Of a stretch of 64,000 bases of DNA, positions 1 to 13,015 are shown piece by piece. Below the pieces are notes generated by a model. That model saw nothing but the letters and a program-made list of their open reading frames with translations. It had not been told where the DNA came from and did no database searches. The DNA comes from Phallusia mammillata (Eukaryota; Chordata; Ascidiacea; Phlebobranchia; Ascidiidae): NCBI GenBank assembly GCA_003260075.1, contig QLIY01000678.1, forward strand, positions 22,164 through 86,163. Reading direction: 5' to 3'. Position 1 is the first letter of the stretch. Each line of letters starts with the position of its first letter. The position numbers and the translations under genes were made by a program.

Positions 1-39
1 TCACCGCAACATTTGTTTACCGTAAATCCGCACAAACAC

Positions 40-177
40 GCGTGTGGGGACCCATTAGTTTTTGTTTACAAAAACAATCATATGTGTAGATCAAATGATG
101 TGTATAGTAAATTGGTAAATATCGTATAGAATATATAAAATGGAAGTATATCAGAAAGCCACTCTTCTAGTTATATA
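40..177. repeat. Dispersed repeat, GGGGACCCATT family, copy 1
   Basis: This interspersed repeat contains the core GGGGACCCATTAG, then a TTTGTTTACAAAAACAATCA-like segment, and ends in a conserved AAGCCACTCTTCTAG-like tail. Related copies lie near 2797, 5877-6062, 6108-6716, 7105-7242, 7301 and 17814-17950. The order of blocks is conserved, so it is a defined element, probably a MITE or SINE-like sequence. No coding capacity and no clear terminal inverted repeat were seen. Confidence 0.7.
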
Positions 178-335
178 GGTGTTAGTCCCACAAAATAAAA
201 CTTAACATGTGATTGTTAATACAATCAACAGTACATGGTATTGGATGGTGCCGTAGTATCATTACAAAATAGGCACATGTTTTTACGTAGGTATTAGTCC
301 TACAAATTAAAACATAACATGTGAATGTGGAATGC

Positions 336-383
<48 letters not shown>

Positions 384-1876
384 ACCAACAGTACATGTTA
401 TTGAGTGCTGCCGTAGTATCATTACTAAATAGCCACACAATTTTGTCACACTGTATAAATATTGTTACAGTTATTTATAAATCGCATTTACATATGCTTT
501 GTGGTGTTGTGTGGTGAAATTGTTATAACATGCAACTACTGTTCATACTCACTTGTATTGCAAATCAATCAGAATATAGTTACCTAATTTCATCAAAAAA
601 ATGTCCACTATTTTGGATGCTGTTGTTGCACTTCTGCAAAACTAGGTTTAAATAATTTTGCACTTAACAGAGAAACATGTTTCCTGCATAGCAAAACCAG
701 CATTGAGTTAAAACATCTAGTACCATAATAGAACCTTGTAACTAGTTTTCTTGAAAGATGTATGTTTTGGAACTAGACTACATTTACATGTCATATTATT
801 TGTTAGGCATTTATATGTCATGTATATAACACTAACCAAAGATTTTTTTTTTGTTTTTTTTTTTCAGAGTTTTTTTACATCTGTTAACATCAATTGTCAC
901 TACCATACTGTATATTAAGTACATAAACTAAAGCAAAACAGCAAATTAACATTTTTTCAATTTACACTCCAAGTCTATTTCTAAAAAATATTTTCCGATG
1001 CAAAGCACATAAACTGACAAAAAAACTTTTTTTACCCTCCAACTAACCTGACAACACAGCAAACGCGCCTTGACAAGAAGGCAGATTAAGCACGAAACGG
1101 ATTCAACCACCTAGTCGGGGCGGATTGAGCGTGAAGCGAATTCAATCCGTTTCAGCAGCAAAAACGAGAGAAGCGGATTGATGAAATGGATTCGAATCCG
1201 TTTCAAGCATCCATGTAAACAGGGTTACTGTTTGATATGGGGCCCAATATAAAATATGAGTAGAAAATATATTAATGTTTTAAAATAGGTTATAGTGTAT
1301 ATGCAAGGCCAATATGTGCTAAGCCACCCTTCTAGTGTTGTGTGGTGTTATAAAGGCAACCATACATATATTACTAATGTTTGTGGGTTGTTTGGTGGAT
1401 GTTTTTGCATTTGACAGTTAGGGGGTGTTAACAGCCTGATGACGTCAGAAACATTGTCAGTTGTTGCTTAAAACACCTCCTAGTGGTCAAAATTTCAGAC
1501 ATTAAACAATTTGGACAGAATTTTACAGGACTCGTGTTAAGACTGTTTATGTTTATTAAAGCTTTTAGGTCATGTATAAATTGGGCCAAACGGTTTTGTT
1601 AAACACCAAGGGTTGTGTGCAATCGAAAACGGAAAAGTCATAAAATGGTTGTTCCACATCTGCCCAAGAGGTTACTACAGGTCAATGGTATTCATTTTAT
1701 GAAACAAAGTTAAGAGAAAAACAATGCGAGATACATACCTTCAGCAATAGATTAAATCAGATGGTAGATCAACTGATGTTTACTTACTTCCTTTTTCAAG
1801 GGTTCTTATTCTTATTCCAAGGGGGGAAAAAGCTTTCCCTGTTTAAACATTTGCTGTATGCTTTTTTCAGCTGCTG

Positions 1877-1902
1877 CCCCCCCCCCCCCCCCCCCCCCCC
1901 CC
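1877..1902. other. C-run at a duplicated splice acceptor
   Basis: A run of 26 C separates two copies of the same roughly 26-base sequence, which contains a pyrimidine tract and an AG acceptor. The first copy ends just before the run and the second starts just after it at 1903. This is the clearest small example of a placeholder between overlapping contig ends. Confidence 0.8.
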
Positions 1903-1923
1903 TTTGCTGTATGCTTTTTTCAG

Positions 1924-2232
1924 CTGCTCCAACGCCTTGTATCAATTTTGCGGATAACTACACTGGGAAATTGTTTTCTATTTCCACTGCAGTTAATGTT
2001 TCTCAGTTAACATTTTCAATTTTGAACACAAATATCACCATTTTATCTTTGTGTACTAATGAATCCGAATCACAGTTTGGAACCACATTTAGCATCACAT
2101 GCAATAACATTTCCACTTCATTGGAATGGAGTGTGTTTGCTAAAAACCTGAATTCAAAGTTTAATGATAAACAGCTGGTACTAGAAAATCAAGTTGGTAC
2201 GAATCTTGAAGACACACACCTGTTTGTACACA
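1924..2232 (+). CDS. N-terminal extracellular exon, Cys-rich, N-glycosylated
   Basis: The acceptor TTTTTTCAG precedes 1924 and the donor GTAAGT follows 2232; the exon is phase 1 to 1. It encodes about 103 residues with three cysteines (PCINF, LCTNE, ITCNN) and sequons NYT, NVS, NIT, NES and NIS. The ITC...LEW spacing resembles strands B and C of an Ig fold, but the family is not certain. The exon reads through without a stop. Confidence 0.65.
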
Positions 2233-5200
2233 GTAAGTATTTATAGATTTCCTTCTATGAAAAGGGACAGTCTGATTTTACTTTTTTGTGTTTTTTTCTT
2301 ATTATGTGTCCCCCTTCCCTGAAGGGGACACATCTTGATTTTACTCGATTTGTTGGGTGTTTTTGTTTTTTTTCTTTCCTCCCTGAAGTTTGTCCACCCT
2401 CTTTTGCCATGAAATGTTTGATGGATTTGGATGAAACTTTCACAGATGGTAGATACAGTTATGTAGATGTGTAGAATGTTGTGTTTTACCCTGTTGCCCC
2501 AGAATTTACCCCACTAGTCCCCCAAGGGTCAATTTTTCAAACTATTACTGAATTGAATGAAATTTGGACTGCTTGTACAGTGCACCATTTATAGGTCTTG
2601 ATTTTTGTGTTTAACCCTGTAGCTCTATCTTTTACTCCACTAGCCCCAACAGTCATGTGCAATTTGCGCTGATTTGTGTTATAGGAGCTTTTTTTGGTCA
2701 CTAGCCCCTTAAAATGGGTAAGTTGATTAAACAGTGTCGGAATTGACTAAAATTTGGGTAGCATGTGGATCTCTTGAAATGCACTATTTTTAATTTTACA
2801 TGTGTGGGGACCCATGAATTTCTGCCTGCAGAAACTACTAAGGTTATAAAAGACGATGGCTAATCTCGGACCCAATACAAAAAAAGCATCGGAAATATGT
2901 TTATTATGGGTCCCCTTCCCTGAACGGGACACATCTTGATTTCACTCTTTTTTTTTCCTTTTTTTTTTCTTTGTTTTTTTTCTGCCGAAGTTTGTCCATG
3001 CACTTTTGGCATGAAATGTTTGGTAATTTGGATGAAAGTTTCACAGATGGTAGATATAGTAATGCAGATGTTCCATTTGCTTTGTTTGTTTTAATAATCC
3101 CAGTATTTACCCCGCTAGACCCCAAAGTGTAAAACATTTTTGTATGTTGCTGCGCGCCACAAACAAAAGATTTCTGTGGTGTAATGGTATAATAAAGGCA
3201 CCAGTACATATGGTACTTGTGTTTGTTCATTACTTGGTGGACGTTTTTGCACAAGCCAGTCAGAGGGGTGTTATCGGCCTTACAACGTCAGAAGCGTTGA
3301 CAAATGTTGCTGATAACATCTCAAGTGGTCAGAATTATGGGTACCCTTCCCTGAAGGCGACAAATATTGTTTTTGTCTATATTTTTTTCCAACGTGGATT
3401 TGTTCCCATGTTTTGGTCAAGAAAGAATGGTTCAAACTTTTTCAAATTTACACACATTATAGATATTGGTCTAATGGTCCATGTGAATTTTGACCCCGTT
3501 TAATCCCTCGGTTCACCAACAGCCCCCCAAATACGTGAATTTTTTAAAACAGCTGTACTGACCAAAGTACTTAAAGTAAAAGTTGCATGCTTTGTTGTTT
3601 GGTGCAATGTAAGGTATTTTAAAGAATTTTGTACCTTAAAAAATGATTTACCCATTTTCACCCCTAAACCCCACAATATTTGTTTCTGTCTTATGCTGGT
3701 TTATTAAACGCGTTTGGTCAAGAAAGAGTGCCCCCCCCCCCCCCCCCCACATTATAGATATTGGTCTAATGGTCCATGTGAATTTTGACCCCGTTTAATC
3801 CCTCGGTTCACCAACAGCCCCCCAAATACGTGAATTTTTTAAAACAGCTGTACTGACCAAAGTACTTAAAGTAAAAGTTGCATGCTTTGTTGTTTGGTGC
3901 AATGTAAGGTATTTTAAAGAATTTTGTACCTTAAAAAATGATTTACCCATTTTCACCCCTAAACCCCACAATATTTGTTTCTGTCTTATGCTGGTTTATT
4001 AAACGCGTTTGGTCAAGAAAGAGTGCTTTTTTCAAATTTGTACAGATGTTAGTTATTGATCCAAATTTGATCCTCCTAAAGTTTAACCCCGGATGACCCA
4101 GTAGTTGACCCACAGGCCCCCAAAACATTTTTTTTAAAACGACTGTACTGATTATAACACATAATCTGAGAGTTTCATGCTTTGTGATTGGTGCAATGTA
4201 AGGTATTTTAAAGAATTTTGCCCCCCCCCCCCCCCCCCCTGTTTATTGGATTCACTCATTTTTTCACCCTTTAAACCCCGAAATATTTGGTTTTAGTTTT
4301 AGGCCAGATATGCAAGACCGATGGTGCCGAAATTTTCGAAAATTTTAACAATTGTTTGTGCAGGGTATTCGTTTAGTATTTAAAATTTTTCCAGTTACCT
4401 TTACAGCCCATAATATGTGTACACTATCGGTCAGATATAAGTCCTAAGAGAGTAATTCATGGGTTTACGATTAAGGCGGCAGAGCAGGAGTGATCAGCTT
4501 GACGTCCGGACAAACGTTTTACGAGACAGTCATATGGGCGATTTGAAATCAGCTGTTTTTTGTTTTTTTGTGCATGCAGGTGTCGTTTTATTAGGTTATC
4601 ATGTGCATTTTCAGCTTTGTTGAAGGTTTCACACCTGCGATGTGATTTAATTTCGTATATGTCAAGCAACATAAAGGTGTCAACTTAACTTTTTCGAAAG
4701 CCACGATATATGGTCTTTAAATTTTCGTTGTCAGCTTGGCCGCCTCATAGCCACGGGTCACTAAAGGTTAACTTGTAGGCATTACAACATAGAATTTTTC
4801 ATCACAACGTAGCTTCTCTATTTTTGACAAATCAATTTAAGAATCAATACTTAAGTCAGGTATAAATTAAGTAAAACGGTTTTGTTGAACACTAAGGACT
4901 GCATGGTGTTAAAAACGGTGTCTAAAGGTGATTAAACGATTGTTTTTGCGAAACAAAGTTAAGTAAAAAACAAGTTGTTATTTATACCTACTTATCAAAC
5001 GACTTTTTAATTTATAGTGTCTAAAACAACAGTTAAGGCTTTCTAGGAAAATTTGTGTTTAATTGTTTGTTTGTTCACATGTTAATGAGGTCAGAAATAC
5101 AAGACTTAACCTGCTGAAATTTTAAACAACTGTGGATAGGGTGCTCCTTGTTGGCTGTTAAAAATTATAGTGCAATCCGCTCAGTAGTTACTCTTACAGC

Positions 5201-6571
5201 CCCAAATATGCTTTTACATGCAGCCTTTTGTCACATTTGTGCTTGCTCAGTGCACAGCTGACGCAATTGGAGTGATTGACGATAGTGGCGCATGAAAAAA
5301 ATGCCTTTGCTTCACGCATGAACGCAGTCATCACTAGACCATTTTCTCCTTGGTTGAAATTAGGATATTACGATGTTAGTTATATTGCACTGTAAACGTT
5401 AATGTAGGTCAACTTATTCCCGTTGCGAAACGCAGAGCGACAACGCAGCACGATTTGTTACACCTGTGTAACGTGACTTCTCAAACTGAAAGCGTTAATA
5501 AAACTGTTTCAGAACAGGTTTTGGACATAAAAAGCCCAGCTAAGCAATCTTATTGTTGGTATGTAGAAACTTAACGGCGTCAGGGAACGTTATGCCATAT
5601 CTTTATCAAACAACATTCGCATGCCGCAAGACAATGATTGCTGACAAAAATGTAACCGTTAAAAATTGACGCTAACCTCTGTTGCCTGGAGCTTTGCATT
5701 GACCCCAGCCACAGGAAAAAATGTTGCCCCTATATAACATTTAATAAAATTAGTTGTCGTTGATTTATAAAAATCTTCTACACAAGTTGTTTAATACGAC
5801 AAATGTCATCTGTTCAATTCAAATTCTTACCTAGCATATGCATGCCCCATTCATCCTGTTGCGAATTCAAAATATATATGTGTGTGGGGACCTATTGGTT
5901 TTTGCTTGCATAAACAATTATGTTATAACAGGCCACATGAATATTGGTACCATACTGAATGCATCCATCAAATATATATCCCTTACAATTATAACAAATG
6001 GTGCGTAAATATGGCACAGTTTCTGTAAAATGGAATATATAGGAAAACCACTATTCCAGTTTAACAATGATTGTGCCCTATTTTTACTGTTACCAAATCG
6101 CATATGCACATGCGTGGGGACCCATTAGATCAGGGGTGTCCAACACGTGGCACGCACGCGTGCCAAAAGTGGCACGCAGAGCATTTGAAAACGGCACACA
6201 AGCTTTTGCACATTCAGATGCAAACATTAGGATTTGTCACGCAATTAAATTTGTCTTCTTGGCCAAAGATTATCAGTAGTAAAGTTACACAACCCACTAT
6301 TCAAATTGTTCGTTTTCTGACAAAACTTAAGCCCCGTTGCAAACTATTTTTATCGTGTGTCGCATAAACAGTAAAAGGTTTTTGGAGTATCACAACTTGA
6401 GCCAGTACCGTTAAGACGTTCCCCCCCCCCCCCCCCCCCCCCATACATTGGCACGCAAGTATATATTAAATCTAAATTTGGCACGGCGCTGTGTTTGAGT
6501 TGGACACCCCTGCATTAGATTATGCTTGCATGAACAATTATGTTATAAAGTGCCAGGAAAAGATAGGGACC

Positions 6572-6668
<97 letters not shown>

Positions 6669-7034
6669 TAGTATATATAAACTGGCAATATATAGGAAAA
6701 CCACTGTTCTAGTTTAATAGCGGGACAATATGTGAGTTAAATTATGACTAAGGAAAAACTTTATTGTTGAACACTAAGAACTGTCTAAGGTCATTAAACG
6801 GTTGTTCGGCGACAGGCTACTGAAGAACAATTTGTTATCAGTGCCTTTGCTGCAAAATATCTTCCTAATTTGTCAGTGTCTGTAATGCTGTCTAGGTTTT
6901 CTAGGAAAGGTTTTAACTGTTTTTAACTGCTGTTGTGAATGATATAATGTAAACATGATATGGACAAACCCTTTTGAAGTTTGGTTTGATGCTTTCTACT
7001 AATTTGTCCTCATAAACTACTAATTGGAATCCAG

Positions 7035-7104
<70 letters not shown>

Positions 7105-10100
7105 AGGTGCGGGGACCCATTCATGTTTGTTTGCAAAAACAATCATGTGTGTGTATCAAATGATGTGTATAGTAAATCCATAAATATGGTAGTCATTATG
7201 CAAAATGGAAATATATAGGAAAGCCACCATTTTAGTTTGTTGTTAAAAACCTAAAAATAATTATTATACCGTAATCGATCTATATAAATGGGTGTGTGAA
7301 GACAGGCTCGTTTTTGCTTGCAAAAACAATCATTTTGATTGGTCAACTTTTGTCCTTCTTTGCTTCTGGGTGTAAAACATCTACCACTTCTCTGTTTGGG
7401 TATTAGCCTGAAAAAACCTGTATAGGTCTGTCTTGTCTGTCATGCCACTTTTCTTGTGAAACATTGCATGCAATAGTGGTAGATTATGCATGCAGAGTTT
7501 GCAAGTAAGCTTTGCTCTTATAAATCAATGTTTTTTTAAAGAATGTCCTAACAACACTACAATCCTTGGACCAACTATTAACGCAACCAGTTACACGTTC
7601 AACCAACCAGGTCAATTTAAATGTAGCAGAGGAGAGTTGGTACGCAACAATATAGTCCAGAGCAACAGTACTACAATTTGTCAGAGTGATGCCACATGGT
7701 CTGGTGCAGATGGTTTGGATTGCTGGGCAGGTAAAAAACAGGACATACTATATGTTGTAACTGTTAATAAAGTCCTCAACTGATGCAAACCAAAATTAAC
7801 AAACTAATTGTTACAATAAAAGAAAAAAAATAGTCAGATTAAACGTATAACTTGGTTTGTGGAGTGAAAATTAATACACCAAAATAGTTAGATATAAAGA
7901 GTCTATTGATCATGAACAAAATATAGTTTTAAAGAGAACCATGTTTTACAGCGCCAAATGTTTCTTTGTCTGGAACATTCTCTGGAAGAGAAAATGACAG
8001 TATTACTATACATTGTGACTCTCAGCCTGTTCATCCTGCAATTTTAAACTATACTTTTGTATATGGTAAAAACCAAAAAACTTTAAAGGTTTGTTTGTAA
8101 TCCCTTTTTTCTTTTTTAAAATCTGTGTTAAGTTTAATGTATTATAATTGACATTTTATGTAACAGCTGTTTTGCTTTGAAGAGAAACATTTTATGACAG
8201 TGATAAAATTTAAAGAAAAGTTGGTTTAATGCATAACAACTTCATAAGCTTTTCACAGCAAACTTACATTCAACTGCACTGATGCATCACTGTGTTTTGC
8301 TATTTAAGACTAAAACAGCTTCACAAAGATATAGAAATCAATGTGTGGTACAATCTCACTAGCTGTGTTTGAAAAGAAAATGCAGAAAATTTATGTGTGA
8401 TTACGACATTGCACTTAAAACTTACCACATTCAAATTTGAACATTTTAAGGAAAACTACACAACATTGACTTTGCATCGAAATATGGACGGTGAAAAAGT
8501 CTACTGCCAGGCAACATCAAACTACACCATATTGAAAAGCATTGTGTCTGGGTCAGAACCAAAGGTTTTGAATGTTACATGTAAGTTTTATTAGCTCATC
8601 AATTTTAATAATAATGTATGCACAGTCTATTTTTTGTGATAATGCTTACAAACTCTACAAATAATTGCATCTTTGTTTTTTGCTGGTTTTAAAAACACTT
8701 CCAGGTAAACACAGATGCGTTTGTAGTCAAGTCATTGATCGAACAAATATTGCTTGAAACACAATGGTTATAGCTGTTTTCAACAAAAACATTTTTTAAT
8801 GTACGAACTGGTGCTTGTTTTCCTAAGTTTTTGATGGCATTTTTATCCAAATAAGGCAAATTTAATTACATTGCTTCCAACTACATGTTAGCATAGATGA
8901 GTTTCTGTTTTTCTTGTGCTATGAATTGAGATTGGATAAGCTTTTTAGAACAATGTGTTGTACCTCAGCTGGCAATTTGTTTTCAGGGTTAAGTTTAGCA
9001 GATGCATTTGGCATTTTCATTTATAGGTTTTGTTTCAAAATTTTAGAAGGATGTTACAAAGGATGCTTGGTATTTAGGAAAAGCTAATGTTACTGACCGT
9101 ACAACTGTAATTAAAAGAGGAAATATAGCTTTGAAATGCAGTATTCTGTTTGGCACTTTACTCAAAACGAGTTTTAGAAAATTGATAATAAGTTTAACAT
9201 TATTTTGAGCTTTGCAAATGTACCCCATACTAAGTGTGAAGCTACACTTATTGTAGTAGTGCCACATTAGACCCATATTTTCTTAAAATAAAATAAGTTT
9301 TACATTTATGGAATTAGATCTGTTTTAAATTGTTTTGTTGTTGTAAAAGTAGAAAAAATACATTTGCAATTTGTGCCATAATGTATAATAGACAAAGCCT
9401 ACTGACACAGTCAATTATCAACTGTATGCAACCATGTACGATGTAATCTGTATATAGTAGTGCTTGGTAAATGTTTGCAATGCGTGACAAACTTTCACAC
9501 AGTGAAATATTTCTGAAGTTAATTTAGTCTAAATGCACATTTAAGCATGTGTGACCCAAATAAAACAGTGTCTGTTTTCTATTAAACATTACTGCCCACA
9601 GTTTGCCAACTACTGATAATCACATGAACTTGGATATTTATTTATTAAGTGATGATTTGTCCCATAGCATTGTAGTTTTAATGATGTAGTTCTATAGACG
9701 TACCCACACTTTAGGTTTTTACTTAAAGCTTTGCATTGCGTGTACATAAGTCAGGTTCCTCTGTTACTTTTCAATTTTGCTGCAAAAAACCTACTTGTCC
9801 CGATTTTTGTGAGCAACTTTCTATCTGACCCAATATTTTCAAGCAATATGTTGTGTATAAAAACCTCTGCATTTTGTTTCACAGACCCACCAAACTCAGT
9901 AAAAAATATTATTAAGCCCTACAACAGAGTCTTTCAAGAAGGAAACATTTATTTTATAAATGAACCAAGAAACCTTACTATGAATTGCTCACAAAATTCA
10001 AACCCCAATGCAAGATGTTATTGGACAATATGTAATGACACTTGCCATAACTCAACCAAAACAGATGATTGTATGCACAAACTAAGTGTTAACGAGAGAA

Positions 10101-12980
10101 ACATTACAGTGAAATGTACAGCTTACAATGGTGTTGGTTTCCCAAAAACTAGTAAAACTTCAACCATTTATTTAGTCCCCAAGAATACTAAGCATGTGTT
10201 TCTGTGTTTTGTAACAAAAATTACTCCATGTAAAAAAAGGATGTTTGGTTCATAGGAAAACCTAATATTACGGGCCCAACCAATTTTGTTGAAGGAGACA
10301 ATATAACATTGAAATGCAGTATTGAGTTTAACTCTGAACTCAAGACAAGTTTTGAGTGGAAAGTTGACAATAAGTTGAAACAAAATTCCACTGTTTTAAA
10401 CATTGCAAATGTTTCACGTAACCACAGTGGAAATTACACTTGTCATAGCAGAGACCGTTTTACAAATGCCACATCAGACACATATTTTCTTGATGTAAAA
10501 TGTAAGTCACACATGCATGTACGAGGTTTGTTGCAAATTTTTCTACAGCTGTTAAAGCAGAAAATGTACGTTTGTAACATAAAATGTACAACATGCTGAC
10601 GCAGTCAATTATCTACACTAGTGTTTTTTGCATTCACTTTTTTTCTTCACTTTATTGAGTGTTGAAATTTGTTTGATTTTTACTTCCTGTCCAACTATAA
10701 ATTTGTAGGATATAAATCTTTGTTTGGCAAAACACATCATAAAATTGAATGAGAGGATAAATATATGTATATTATTTGGTTTTTCATAAATTTGCAGTTT
10801 GTTTTTATATCATCACTGAAATATCATTACTGTCAGAAAATTTATCAGCAGTTTTAGATTTTTATGTTTAAATATTGAACATCACTTAATTGGTTTGTCA
10901 TTTGTTGATTTCTGACTTGGATCCATGAATTTGTTCAATGCGTTTAGTGTACAGTAGATCTCTCAGAAACTGGGAATATTTTGCAGTTGAAGTGTTTGAT
11001 AGTGTTTTGATATGCTCCATTTCCTGGGACACATGTTCCATTAAACTCTGGTGTTTACATGTATGTCCGCACCTTGGAAAGTGGTGTGTAGTGTAAAACT
11101 CTTAATATTATCAAAAACTATGAACTAGTGATTATTGTAAAGTTTTCTGTTTTTGTCAAATTTTTGGTTTGTTTTTGTAGCATAACTATTAAATTAAATA
11201 ATTTTGGTCAGTAACTTGATAAATTTTTTAGAAGCGGAGATATGTATGTACCATTTGCTATTTCATAAATTTACAGTTAATTTTGATATTCGTCATAGTA
11301 AATTTTTTACGGTATAAAATTTCTTTAAAACTGTTAGCAATTAACAGTTACATGTTTGTGGGCACTTAAGCACTGCTTACTCATTTAAACTTTAAATGAA
11401 CTAAAACAGCTAGGTATTTATTAAAATGAAGTGCTTATATTTCTATTGGTTATGAGACTGGTGTAAATAAACCACTTAAAGTTGCTTGAAAGACTGCAAT
11501 ATTGTAATTTGGTTGGAGATGTTTTGTATAATTTTATATTTTGTAGTGTTATATGTTATAAGACCCATCGCTATAGTGTTTATGTTTTTCTCTAGACCAG
11601 CCGTCAGTTCAAACCAATTTTAGTTTTACGGGTAGCTATATGCTGCAGGAAAACACTTACATTCTCAATGGTTCCCAAACACTTGAAATCGATTGTATTT
11701 TTAAATCAAATCCGAAATTGGCTAACACTACCTGGTTTGAGAATGGTAATAACATATCCCAGCACCAGAGTAAGAAAAACTGTACATTGATTCGTACCAT
11801 ATCCAGTCAAGCTTTACCACATCCAGTCAAGATCCATGGCACAATACAAAATACTGTTGGAAGAACAGAAATTAAAAAAATTTCTATAATTCCGGTTTCA
11901 ATAATCAGTAAGTGTTGATGATGAAATACCATCACATAAATTTTAAACGCAACAAAAACACTCAATTTTAGGAACCCCTCGTATTGAAGGCAATTTAACT
12001 GTGCAAGAAGGTGAAAATGTAACCATTGTTTGCAATTCATCTGTTCAACTTAATACTTCATATGACTTTCGTTACCCCCCCCCCCCACATAAATAATTAT
12101 TTTTATTTTTTTTGGTCAGTCACATAATAAACTTTTTAGAAGAGGAGATATGTATGTTTTACGGTATAAAATTTCTTAAAACTGTTAGCAATTAACAGTT
12201 ACATGTTTGTGGGCACTCAAGAACTGTTTCCTTATTTTATTCCCCCCCCCCACATAAATAATTATTTTTATTTTTTTTGGTCAGTCACATAATAAACTTA
12301 TTAGAAAAGGAGATATGTATGTTTTTCTGTTAGCAAAAAAACTGTTAGCAATCAACAGTTACATGTTTGTGGGCACTCAAGAACTTTTACCTTATTTTAT
12401 TTTACCTAATTCAGCTGGTTATATAATGTAAGTCATTTTATTTTTATAATGGAGATTGGTACAAATGTAGAGAATTATTACAAGTTGATTGAAAAATTGC
12501 AACAGTTCAGTTTAATCACAGCTACTATGTACAATACTATATTTTGTTGTACTGCTGTTTGTATGCTAATGTTATAAGACCCAATGCTTCAGAGATCATT
12601 TTTTTCCAGACCAGCCATCAGAAGTTCAAACCAATTTTAGTTTTACTGGACGCTATCTGCTGCAGGGAAATACATACCTTCTCAATGGTTCCCAAACACT
12701 TGAAATAGATTGCAATTTTAAATCAAATCCTAAATTGTCTAATACCACCTGGTTCAACAATAGTGAGATCATATCTGAGCACCAGAGTATAACCCCCCCC
12801 CCAACACTTGAAATAGATTGCAATTTTAAATCAAATCCTAAATTGTCTAACACCACCTGGTTCAACAATAATGAGATCATATCCACCCCCCCCCCGGTGA
12901 AAATGTAACCATTGTTTGCAATTCATCTGTTCCACTTAATACTTCATATGACTTTCGTTACCCAAATGTAACTGGAGTGT

Positions 12981-13015
<35 letters not shown>

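Larger units (their letters stand above)
1..1923. other. Non-coding region upstream of the first recognised exon
   Basis: No convincing exon was found here. It holds repeat copy 1, a 45-base C-run (339-383), a T-rich tract near 843-864 and a partial repeat tail near 1303-1340. The signal-peptide exon of the downstream Ig gene should lie here or further 5', but I could not identify it. Confidence 0.5.
2233..7541. other. Long intron or intergenic stretch with repeats and C-runs
   Basis: No exon was recognised. It contains a pair of related segments around 2290-2460 and 2905-3065 (shared CCCCTTCCCTGAA block and MKxL-like shadow frames), a near-perfect duplication across the C-run 3731-3748 (3456-3720 against 3749-4030), further C-runs at 4221-4239, 6421-6442, 6573-6667 and 7035-7104, GGGGACCCATT repeats and a hAT element at 6131-6512. 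Confidence 0.6.

Noticed and set aside
6491..7218. Reading frames with long poly-Pro or poly-Gly tracts (also at 332, 1761, 34083, 59876)
   Set aside because: They arise only from translating C or G runs that behave as gap placeholders; none has splice sites or domain sequence except the real exon after 1923.
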